DNA of 64,000 nucleotides from Adineta vaga. Lineage: Eukaryota; Rotifera. The stretch covers positions 6,386,001 to 6,450,000 of the forward strand of contig CP075492.1 in NCBI GenBank assembly GCA_021613535.1, written 5' to 3'. The notes under the pieces are model-generated. The model was given only the letters and a program-made list of their open reading frames with translations, had not been told where the DNA came from and made no database searches. The position numbers and the translations under genes were made by a program. How positions within the stretch are numbered: the stretch's first letter is position 1; the number at the start of each line of letters is the position of its first letter. Below, in pieces: positions 10,975-20,700 of this stretch.

Positions 10975-11774
10975 TTATCCGGTTGATGGTACATCAGCCA
11001 CTGTGCCATTTTGGTCAACATAGATACAAACACGATCATACCGTATATCTTTAGATATTTTTGAACGATCGGTAACAATGATAACGTCTTTGAGACCTAA
11101 AATACACAATTATATCGTAGGATTTAATAAGAAATATTTATATTTACCTGTTTCTTTTTTAATAATCTTCTTTGCATCTTCACCTTTTATACCAACTAAT
11201 GAAGGCCATTCTCGCACTCGATAATAGGATCCAGCATCGTGATCTAGAATAAGGTAAAACTAGTATTGAAGAATTCATAGAAACCTTTTTTCACATACAA
11301 AGTACACGTTCAACAGGAATATCAATGAAAGTTGTTCGACCTTTTCCTAATAATCTTACTGCTATTCGTCTCATATTTACAAACAATATTTCATCGTATA
11401 TATTGACAATTCTAACATTAACTATATGTAAATGATCACGAATAATTTGATGTGGATCATAAGTAATATTAAAGATAATTGGAAATACAATTGCTTCACG
11501 TGTTTGTTCTGCAATTTTTATTGAAAATCTATCTGTTACAGATATATCATGTAATTCAATAATTAAACGACTCTCCTGTTCGAGTGAAGTTAATGAATGA
11601 AATGGATAGATAACTTGACCATCTAATTTATAATATTTACAAGCTTTATCATTTATGAAAGTACCTAGATATGAGAAAACAAAACACATATTTCGAAATG
11701 TTACTTTTATTCTATTTACCATTTATATCGATGAAAAGAAGAAGAAAAATAATTAAACAGAAGAATTTCATCAT
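10975..11774 (-). CDS. Secreted YbaY/YscW-like domain fused to potato inhibitor I domain, paralogue 2
   Basis: Exons 11774-11720, 11664-11308, 11243-11148 and 11096-10975 give 209 residues, the same length and intron layout as the gene at 3808. A signal peptide (MMKFFCLIIFLLLFI) precedes the beta-rich domain (LDGQVIYPF, RLIIELHDIS, FPIIFNITY). The inhibitor domain starts at REWPSLVGIKGEDA. The reactive loop aligns with eglin c with Lys-Asp at P1-P1' (SKISK-DIRYDRV), predicting trypsin-like targets rather than the Met of the paralogue. One of the two loop-bracing arginines is replaced by Cys (DRVCIY). The two paralogues are clearly diverged, so they are older than the cysteine-rich triplet they enclose. 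Confidence 0.85.
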
Positions 11775-11950
11775 CAATTGAAATAAAATTTTAAGCAAAG
11801 AACGATGAAGAATAGAAGATATAAATTCAGTCTTTTCTGTTTTTCTTTCTTTGTTTTCTATAGGTCGAAAATTTATGTCGTACTTATCCATCCTCGATGT
11901 TCCTTTATTTCTTCTTGAATTTTTTGTTCACGAGAGTGATCTTTCATCCG

Positions 11951-12111
11951 TCAGGGTAGTCTATCATATCGTCGAAAATTCTCTTTACATTTCTCGATCG
12001 TCTTCATTGTAACTTTGTCATACTGTATAGAAAAGTATATCATTTCAAAATTCGAATTATTAGTGAATACAAGGGTTTAGTTTTTACATTAGCTGACATT
12101 TTATTAAACAT
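11951..12111 (-). CDS. Possible 31-residue micro-gene downstream of IF1
   Basis: Two exons (12111-12088 and 12022-11951) around a 65-nt GT-AG intron encode 31 basic residues (MFNKMSANYDKVTMKTIEKC...) ending at TGA. A pyrimidine-rich tract ending in ATTTAG lies one base before the ATG, and an AATAAA-like signal follows the IF1 stop 51 nt upstream, so the pair could be an operon processed by trans-splicing. Past the TGA the frame stays open for 25 more charged codons to a TAA at 11873-11875. I do not recognise a family, and the call is tentative. Confidence 0.3.
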
Positions 12112-12162
12112 GCTAAATAAAGACATACAGAAAAGATATAATATCAATTTTGTTTCGTTTTA

Positions 12163-12363
12163 TTATTTCGATTGATTTCCTTGTTGTTGTTGTTGTTTTT
12201 GTTGCTGTTCAAGTTTCCTCTTTAGAGCATCTAATTGTTCAGATTCTTGTGCATGAAAAAAAGCATTTTCAGCAGCTCGACCTCGTTCACTGAACGCGCC
12301 ACCTCCTTGACCAATTGAACCAGCTTGCGCTCCCAAATGAATATTTTGATCATTAGAAGACAT
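12163..12363 (-). CDS. ATP5IF1: Mitochondrial F1F0-ATPase inhibitor IF1-like
   Basis: 66 residues with the IF1 signature GAQAGSIGQGGGAFSERGRA followed by NAFFHAQESEQLDALKRKLE. This corresponds to the human inhibitory helix that enters F1 and blocks ATP hydrolysis at low pH. The protein ends in a Gln-rich tail (QQQKQQQQQGN) and lacks most of the long C-terminal coiled coil of mammalian IF1. The start at 12363 gives no mitochondrial presequence. An upstream in-frame extension to 12411 (MIRTVNSFSDLKIQIN) could serve as one, but a TTTTTCAG acceptor lies between, so the upstream part may be intron or leader. The protein family is certain; the exact N-terminus is not. Confidence 0.8.
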   Translation of the reverse strand: MSSNDQNIHLGAQAGSIGQGGGAFSERGRAAENAFFHAQESEQLDALKRKLEQQQKQQQQQGNQSK

Positions 12364-12411
12364 GTTGATTTGAATTTTTAAATCTGAAAAAGAATTCACA
12401 GTTCGAATCAT

Positions 12412-12943
12412 CTACTTTTCTTGCTTTTATATATCACAAGAATGACGTTGTTCTTATTCATATTTGTTGTTTTTTTCTCATGCAATATTCTTTTGTATTC
12501 GTCGAATATTCTACTCGTTGCGTTCTTCAATAGCACGTGAAGATGATGAATCATATATTATCCGTACTAAAATGGACGAATCTGATGTTCTATTCGGATA
12601 TTTATGATGGGCTGGACATTATTTTACATTCTTTTTATCTTCCATATATCAATAAATGTCGAATTAATACATAAGAGAAGAGTTTCTCAAAATCGTGTAA
12701 TAAACTAAAGTCGTGCTTTCCATTTTGACAATGCCCGATGATCATAGGAAACGTTGTTCAAATTCTTCAATTAATTAATGATACAAAAATGATTTCTACA
12801 TGTTTCATGAGAAGCCAGTTGCAATTGATTAAAGAAAACATGGAAATCATCATAGAGGCCGATTGAATTTTGTGATGGATGCAAATATTCGATCCTAACA
12901 TACACATTCGTTATCAACATATATAATTTAGTCGTTTATTAAA
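12412..12943. other. Divergent intergenic region between IF1 and CZIB
   Basis: About 530 AT-rich nt. It probably holds both promoters; no specific element is recognised. Confidence 0.4.
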
Positions 12944-13498
12944 ATGGTAAAGATCGCACTTCAATTAAAAGCAAATTTAGAGAATGTGACAGATTTTCAT
13001 ATTGAATCTTTTGATGATTTTATTTGGTATTTGAAAATCGATTGCTCAAAATGTCATACACAATCGGATAAATATCATGATATAACTTTAAAAGAAGCAT
13101 CAAGTATAGCTGGAAGTCGTGGTGAAGCAAATTTTATTATGAAATGTAAATTTTGTTCTCAAGAAGGTAATATTAATATTGAACCTATTAAACCAGCTGT
13201 TAGTTATACAAGTGAAGATTCAGATAATCATAAGTTTAAAACTATTGTTATATTCGATTGTCGTGGTATTGAACCAATTGATTGGCAACCAGGTTAGAAA
13301 GAATTTTGTTTTTATCAATTTAAGGAATGTTTTCTTTTCTCTCTAGGGGATGGATGGACATGTCAAGGTGTAGAATCGAATACAAAATTCAAAGCAATCG
13401 ATCTATCAGAAAACAAAGAATGGATGGATTATGATGAAAAAACAAAAGAAGCTGTAACTATTAATGAATTGGAATTTAAATTTGTTAAAGTGAAATAA
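12944..13498 (+). CDS. CZIB: CXXC-motif zinc-binding protein (UPF0587/CZIB)
   Basis: Exons 12944-13292 and 13347-13498 give 166 residues, the usual size for this family. The start MVKIALQLKANLENV matches the human C1orf123 N-terminus. Two CXXC pairs (CSKC near residue 37 and CKFC near 69) form the zinc site. The conserved core FKTIVIFDCRGIEP-DWQP and the C-terminal WMDYDEKTKEAV are intact. The protein is cytosolic and its molecular function is poorly known; human CZIB binds zinc and a copper chaperone. The single 54-nt intron is in phase 1. Identification is confident. Confidence 0.93.
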
Positions 13499-13750
13499 AA
13501 GAAAACGAACTTTTGATATTTTATTGTTTTTTTTTTACTCAAAATAAAGATAACGACATTTGAAAATAGGATGATCTACTGTCCGTCCATATTGAACTAA
13601 TAGACTGACATGAGAAGAAAAAAGTCGACTGTTCTTTCTTCTTTTATCACATCTCTGTTCGTCAATTGGCTTTTTTTTCTATCCATTGTCACACAACATA
13701 AGTTCAATATTCAATTGACACATAATTTGTTTAATAATACTCTTCTTTCG

Positions 13751-13960
13751 ATGTCATCGGAAAGTCAATCAACAACTTCGAATACAGATAGTACTTATGA
13801 ATCATCATTAGATCAATTACGTTCATTATTACCAAATTCTAATGCAAAAGGCATGTCGGATTATGATGTAGTTCGTTCTGCAACTGATTATATTCAAACA
13901 TTAATGAAAGATACTGGTACAACAGATTCCAACACGAATGGCAATGAAACATCATGGTAA
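13751..13960 (+). CDS. Id-like helix-loop-helix protein without basic region
   Basis: A 69-residue single exon. After a Ser/Thr-rich N-terminus, ESSLDQLRSLLPN, a short loop, and SDYDVVRSATDYIQTLMKD align with helix 1, loop and helix 2 of Id/bHLH proteins. There is no basic DNA-binding stretch before helix 1, so a dominant-negative partner of bHLH factors is the likely role (inference). An upstream ATG at 13610 would add 47 residues with a hydrophobic segment; that is unlikely for a nuclear protein, so I took the ATG at 13751. The family match rests on pattern only. Confidence 0.55.
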   Translation: MSSESQSTTSNTDSTYESSLDQLRSLLPNSNAKGMSDYDVVRSATDYIQTLMKDTGTTDSNTNGNETSW

Positions 13961-14356
13961 CTTTTGTTTTCGATATTAGTTTTCTCGGAAAATAAATACT
14001 TAAAGATTGAAATTGTTCATTGTTGAGATGATTCATATATATATATTTTTTTTGTATTTCTTTGTATCTGATAAAATTCAGCAACAATGTTACACGGCTA
14101 ATGTAAAAGATGATAAAACTAATATCCATATAAATGAGAAGATAATCTACTAACGAATAAAACTAAAAGCAAATGTAGCGTACAGACAAAACACACTCAT
14201 ATTTAACATGAGTTTTCAAAAAGGAAAAATAAATACAAGAAGAACATAAACTCTTCTTGAAAAATAGAAATTCAATGAAAAAGACAAAAAAAGAAAAATT
14301 ATTCCTTCTCTAAGATTTTAGAGAAGAAATATCACTTTGTTTTCTTTTTCTATATA
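13961..14356. other. Convergent 3' regions
   Basis: About 400 nt between convergent genes, with poly-A-like AATAAA signals (for example 13992-13997). No gene seen. Confidence 0.4.
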
Positions 14357-15840
14357 CTAGTAACAATCCATCTTCTCCGTATTTATATTTGCCGCCATTG
14401 TTGCTTGTTCATTAAGTATAAGTGCTTTGTCATGTAATTGATGATGAACAAGTTGAACTTTTTGAAAAAGCATTGCACGAATGTCGGATAATTGATATGG
14501 ACTAAGATCAAGTTGAAAAGCTTCTTCTGATGATGGTTCACCACCTGCATCTTTTCGATAATTATTAAACAGAGAACTATGAAGAGCATCTTCAGCTGTG
14601 AGTCGTTTTTGTGGATCCATTAATAATAAGCGATCAAGTAAAATAAATGCTGTTTCATCAAGATTTGGTACAATTGATTCTGATGGAATAAATGATTTCG
14701 AATGATAATTTGGACATTGTGATAGAATTCGACGAAGAACAGTTAAAGATTTTTCTGATATTGTTGGATAGGCAATCTTATGTTCATGTGCAAGAAACCC
14801 AAAGGAACCACAACGATGTTCAACAACTAAACGTAATTGATCCACATAATGACGTCCAGGAAAAAGTGGTTGACCAAAAATAAGTTCACCAAGAATACAA
14901 CCGACTGACCACATATCCATTGCTGATGAATATGTTCCATCACAGAGCATTAATTCAGGTGCACGATACCATCGAGTACATACTAAAGTCAAGTTTTATT
15001 GAGATTATACTTTGATATTATGAAAACAAAATAGAAAATAGAACATACCATAACCAGTCATCGGTGTATTTGCTTCTTCTTCAGGCACACGAGCGAGACC
15101 AAAGTCACCTATTCGTAAATGACCATCAAGATCGACAAAAATATTACTTGGTTTTAAATCTCGATGTACTAAATAGAAAAAAAGATTTGCTTATTACATA
15201 TTATGCAAATTCAAATACTTACAAACTTTTGCTGAATGAATAAATTTCAATGCTCTTAATAATTGATAGAGAAAATGTGGAATATGACTACTTGTTATAA
15301 TACGTTTATCAATTGGTCGTTGATTATTCATTTTAATCAATTGATGAAGATCTAAACGCATTAAATTAGTGACAAGATAGATTTCACGCATTTGTTCAAC
15401 TGTTGTTGCTGGTGTATAACAATCTAGTACTTGAACAATATTATCATGTTTAAGTGGTGTTAATATACAAATTTCACGTAATGAACGCGAATAAAATAAT
15501 TTCGCTTCCATCGCATTAATTGAGGGTAATTTAATCTTTTTTATAGCGACTTTACGTTGAAGTAAAGCATCATAAGCCGATATAACTTGTCCATATGCAC
15601 CTGAACCGATCATTTTCGGTGCTGAATAGCGTGAACCAAGATGAAAAACATGTCCATCAAGAATAATATTTGTATTCAACGATGGTAATAATGATGGATA
15701 TCGACGACGAGAAACATCGCGACAAGGATCATCACAAAGCGATGAATCTATATCAAAACAGATGTTTGCTATGATTTTCTTTGGCCAAGTACAAATAGAA
15801 TCGCACAAATATATTACTTACAATTCGTGTCACGAGGCAT
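14357..15840 (-). CDS. MAP kinase with TGY activation loop (p38-like)
   Basis: Exons 15840-15822, 15747-15223, 15168-15049 and 14982-14357 encode 429 residues. Kinase motifs run in order: glycine loop GSGAYGQV, catalytic Lys in [23 protein letters not shown], activation loop [14 protein letters not shown], then [13 protein letters not shown]. The TGY dual-phosphorylation motif is that of p38/HOG1 kinases. The N-terminal leader is about 45 residues and the C-terminal tail (about 70) is longer than in typical p38. The tiny first exon (19 nt) is inferred from phase and splice sites. A stress-responsive MAPK is likely, but the sequence is divergent from classical p38, so I give no symbol. Confidence 0.85.
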
Positions 15841-16285
15841 GTGTTCGATCGACAGTGGATATGTACATACGATCGAAGTCTATTTATATATACAAGATAA
15901 TTCTAATAATGATGTTATGGTAGAGAATGAATAGAGATATAGAGAGAACTTTTCGTATTGCCGATGCCTTGATCCAGGTCATATGTGTTCATCGCATGCA
16001 ATCGACTCGATTTATGGTGGAAAGAAAGAACGAAATATGTAAAAACAAAAAAAGAAGAAATGACATATTTAATATGATTAAATCTGATGAAAATCGTTTC
16101 GATTTTCATAAAAATTTAACGGTACAGAATAGACAAAGAATAACGAATGAATTCAAATTCGATCATTCACTTTCTTCTCGACAAATATCTACTAGTTAGT
16201 CATCTATATTTCATTGTAAGAGCTTAGGTAAGTTTGTATTACAAATGAATTATCATCTTTTAGTTTAGTAAATTCATTGAAATGT
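15841..16285. other. Intergenic, no supported gene
   Basis: About 445 nt. A 90-codon open frame (15927-16199) shows no domain and overlaps no splice pattern. Confidence 0.4.
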
Positions 16286-17223
16286 TTAGTTCTTTTCTTT
16301 AGTAATTGGATCAAACTTGAAATGTTCACTGTAGCGAGAAAGAGGACGAATTCTAACACATTCTGCAGCTAGATATTGAGGCACAACACTTATTATAGAG
16401 TACAATATGTCGATCTATATACTTTGAATGTAGTTGATTGATCAAGTTGAAATACATCTTCAGATTTGTTCTTAAATAAACGATAGATGCATGATGTAAA
16501 TTTTGATATCGTCTAAGCGAATATCCACATACACACACATAGATATAATTCATACAAGACTGAAAGGATCGTATCGATTAGTTTTTATAATTCTTCATTA
16601 TTCACACAAATTGATTGTTGAGTGACTAATAAAGGTCGCGTAAAACCAACTTCAACTGCATCTATGATCAAATCATTTTCACAAATAGCACTATGCTAAG
16701 ACATTCATCTACAATACATTTAAAAAAAATAGAACATACTTTCTATATTGATTCAGTAATAAATTTACTTTTAACATTTCATATATTTGTTGTAAAACTT
16801 TCTTCTTATCTGGACTAAGATTAACAACACAATTTAATCTACAGAACAAGAATAAGATTTGAATGAAAAACTATCTTAGTAATACATACACAACAACATC
16901 GAAAGAATTCATTTTTAATTCAATATCATCAGTAAGGTGCTCTATTTTATCTAGATGAAATTCGACATTTGATTTAGAAAAACCAAATACTTTTGTATGA
17001 TAATCAATAAAATCCATAGTATCTATAATGATAGGAAAATTGTCTTTACATGTATGATACTTGAAGATGAATGATATCCGAACTTTGCAATGACTTCTGT
17101 ATAAATCTTTTCGAGAATATCATTGATAACAGATAGAATACGTGTTTTCGAACAGCAAAAATCCGTTTTGAAATCATTGGAACTTTTTAATTGTTGACCA
17201 TAATAATCTTCATGGATAGTCAT
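16286..17223 (-). pseudogene. Internally deleted arsenite methyltransferase (AS3MT/ArsM-like) remnant
   Basis: Pieces of one family appear in the correct order on the minus strand. The N-terminal part is DYYGQQLKSSNDFKTDFCC (from 17223). Next comes DYHTKVFGFSKSNVEF...SFDVVV, then across an apparent intron NCVVNLSPDKKKVLQ. Further on are VEVGFTRPLLVTQQSI and finally the C-terminal LSRYSEHFKFDP ending at the TAA 16286-16288. These match the start, post-motif-I, motif IV-V and C-terminal parts of arsenite methyltransferases. The SAM-binding glycine motif and the segment around GGELYFSDVY are missing, and stops and frame breaks separate the pieces. The catalytic core is therefore gone. The family assignment is from memory of conserved motifs. 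Confidence 0.6.
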
Positions 17224-17774
17224 AATATTGAATTGACTTCAAATGATGACGAGTCAAATATTCGATAATAAATCCTTTTTTTTATCTGTTCTTCGCTTTT
17301 GAATAGTTAACAGAAAGGTATAGTGTGTATATAAGCTCTTATAGTACAAAAAACAAAAATGAAAACTATAAATATTAGAAGTGACATCTAATTTGTCCAC
17401 GATAACTTATAGACAATACGAAATTCACGTTAACACTGAAAATGAAACCGATACTCTTTACAAGAATAGTCCATGTCTTTATGATTCTGTAAGATTTCAA
17501 AAACGAACATATAAATCATATCATTTAGACGTAATAGATAATATAATTACTTCGACAATCCATTGAGTGCATATGTCATAAATCAACAGATGTCATTAGT
17601 TGGCAATTCATTGTCCTCCTTCTATGTTATATCTAAACCAATCCTATTACAAACATTGTATAGAGGTTTTTGATGTCATTTCTTCAATGGTAAAAGTAAA
17701 AGCAAAGCATGCCTTATGTGCATCGAATCGGACATCATATGTTTGACTACTATTTCATTGGATTTATTTTTTAG
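17224..17774. other. Divergent intergenic region
   Basis: About 550 nt. No gene recognised. It ends in a pyrimidine tract plus AG directly before the next ATG. Confidence 0.4.
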
Positions 17775-20700
17775 ATGACTTCTGCGGTGAATAACACCGC
17801 ATTGATCGATGATGATATAATATCTACACCATCGAAACGACGTCGTTCATCGATCGTATCATCTACAATTGAAAGTTCAATTGAACAATCGCCGTCCAAA
17901 CGCGTTCGTTCATCATCACCATCAGCAAATCTTCAAACAATATTCTCCTGCGTCAATGATATTGTTCAAACACATCGAAATCTCGTTCGAGAATATATTG
18001 ATTTACATATGCGTGATCGAACGGATTTATCTGCTGATGAACAACGTTTTATAAAAGGTGAAGAAGATCTTATTGAAAAAATCGAAAAAAATCTTCAAGA
18101 AATGAACACATCATTGACTTTAAAAGATTTACCAAGTAAATTACCAATCGATCGTGTTAGACATGAAGGTGATATATTAAAACGTATCGATGAATTGAAA
18201 TCCAAAGGTCAATGGTCTAATCAACGTTTAGTCAAATTTCTTGAACCGAAAAAACGTAAAACACATTGGGATTATTTACTTGATGAAATGCGTTGGTTAG
18301 CAGAAGATTTTGCTCATGAAAAACGTTGGAAACAAATGATGGCAAAGAAAATCTCTTTGGCTATATTGAAATATTTTCGAGAGAAAAATCAAGCAGAAAA
18401 TCAACAACAACGCGATGAATTGAAACGTTTACGTAAACAAGCTTTATTTGTTTGTAAAGAAGTAATGAATTTTTGGAAAAATATGCATAAAATTGCTGAA
18501 TTTAAAGAAACTACACGAATACAAGAATTAAAAAAACATCAATTAGATTTACATTTAAATTTTATTGTTGATCAAACGGAGAAATATTCGGATTGGTTAG
18601 TTAAATCCTTGAAAAGTGAAACCAATGAAGATGATGATAAAGATTTTAATGTCACAGAAGATATGCATGATGATGATAATGAAGAAACTATTGAACGTGA
18701 AGAAGAAGATGAACAAGATGAATATGCTGCTAATGAATTGAAAGAATTAGAAGCTGATCAAGAAGAATCTATTGATGCATTATTAAAACGTTATTATGGA
18801 ATTGATTTGTCCAATTCATCGAGTGAAAAAGAAAATAATATTCCAAATGAAACCAAATCTGATGATAAAAATGCAGAACCAATTGAAAAAGAAGACGAAG
18901 ACGAAGACGAAGAAGGTGATAATGATGATAATGATAACGCTGAAAAAGTAGAAGAATCCAAAAGCGATCCAATACAGAATAAAGAAATGAATGATTTAGC
19001 TACAACAGCTCAAGCATTACAACCAACTGGATTTACATTAAATACAACAGAAGTTAAGACACCGGTGCCATTTTTATTGAAACATTCGTTGAGAGAATAT
19101 CAACATGTTGGTCTTGATTGGCTTGTTACATTATATGATAATAAATTAAATTGTATTCTAGCTGATGAAATGGGTTTAGGTATATGATCTTTAAAAGTTA
19201 AATTTGATTTTCTTTCCTTTCAAAAACTTATTTTGCGAGAAAAGATCAATTTAAAATATTTCTATTTTTCTTTCAGGTAAAACCATTCAAACAATTGCCT
19301 TACTTGCTCATTTAGCCTGTGAAAAAGGTATTGATTCTTTTATTTACGATTGTCAAATATGAAATTTGATCTATCTTTTTATCAGGTGTTTGGGGTCCAC
19401 ATTTGATTGTAGTTCCCACAAGTGTTATGCTCAATTGGGAATTAGAATTTAAAAAATGGTGTCCAGCTTTTAAAATTCTTACTTACTATGGTTCAGTTAA
19501 AGAACGTCAAATGAAACGTCAAGGTTGGACGAAAGTCAATGCATTTCATGTCTGTATAACATCGTATAAACTCGTTCTTCAAGATGCTAAAGCATTTCGT
19601 CGTAAGAAATGGAAATATTTAATCTTAGATGAAGCTCAAAATATAAAAAATTTCAAATCACAACGTTGGCAAACGTTACTCAATTTTCATTCACATCGTC
19701 GTTTGTTATTAACCGGTACACCTTTACAAAATTCTTTGATGGAATTATGGTCATTAATGCATTTTCTAATGCCAAATCTATTCGCTTCACATCAGGAATT
19801 TCGTGAATGGTTTTCCAATCCATTAACTGAAATGATTGAACAAGGTCAATCAAATGCCAATGATCTATTAATTAAACGTTTACATAAAGTTTTACGTCCA
19901 TTTATTTTACGTCGTTTAAAAGTTGATGTCGAAAAGCAAATGCCAAAGAAACATGAACATGTCATTATGTGTCAATTATCCAAAAGACAACGACAATTAT
20001 ATGATGATTTCATTCAATGTAGATCGACTCGTGATGTTATACAACAAGGACATTATATGTCTGTCATCAATATCTTAATGCAATTGAGAAAAGTTTGTAA
20101 TCATCCGGATTTATTTGAATCGCGACCAATTATATCACCATTTACAATTCAAAAGAAATTAATCAATTTAGAAATACCAAAATTAATCGATAGAATTCCA
20201 TTGAAAAATCCTTATTTAGATTTTGATTTACCACCTAATGATACATTCCTTTGTTTTCGAATTAAATTTACTTTACAAGCAACACGAGAGATGATATTCG
20301 ATTCAATTAATTTCAATGATGAAAATCAACGACAAATTCTTCAATTAACATCGGATATTATTGAAAGGTATAGAAATAGTTCATTATGGCATCAAGCAAA
20401 TACAACAATAAGAAGTGAATAGAATTAAATTACATTTCATTTCAAACATAAACATCTTTTAGATACTCGTCATCGACAATCAACAAAGTTAATTACTTCA
20501 GTCGATTTTAAAGATGAAGAATATCAACCAGAAAATATCTATGTAAGTTTAGTCCAAAGAAAAGATTTTCCCGATTTACAATTCATTGTTCAATTTCAGT
20601 ATGAAATTTGTAAACAACGTCAACGTGAACGTTTATCACGTTATGAATTACTTTGTCGTTTGAATACTGATCGTTGTCAATCTCGTCCATTGTATGGTTC

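Noticed and set aside
16286-17223. Intact arsenite methyltransferase with very short introns
   Set aside because: Joining the pieces would need a 25-nt intron, and the SAM-binding motif and central segment are absent from the DNA.
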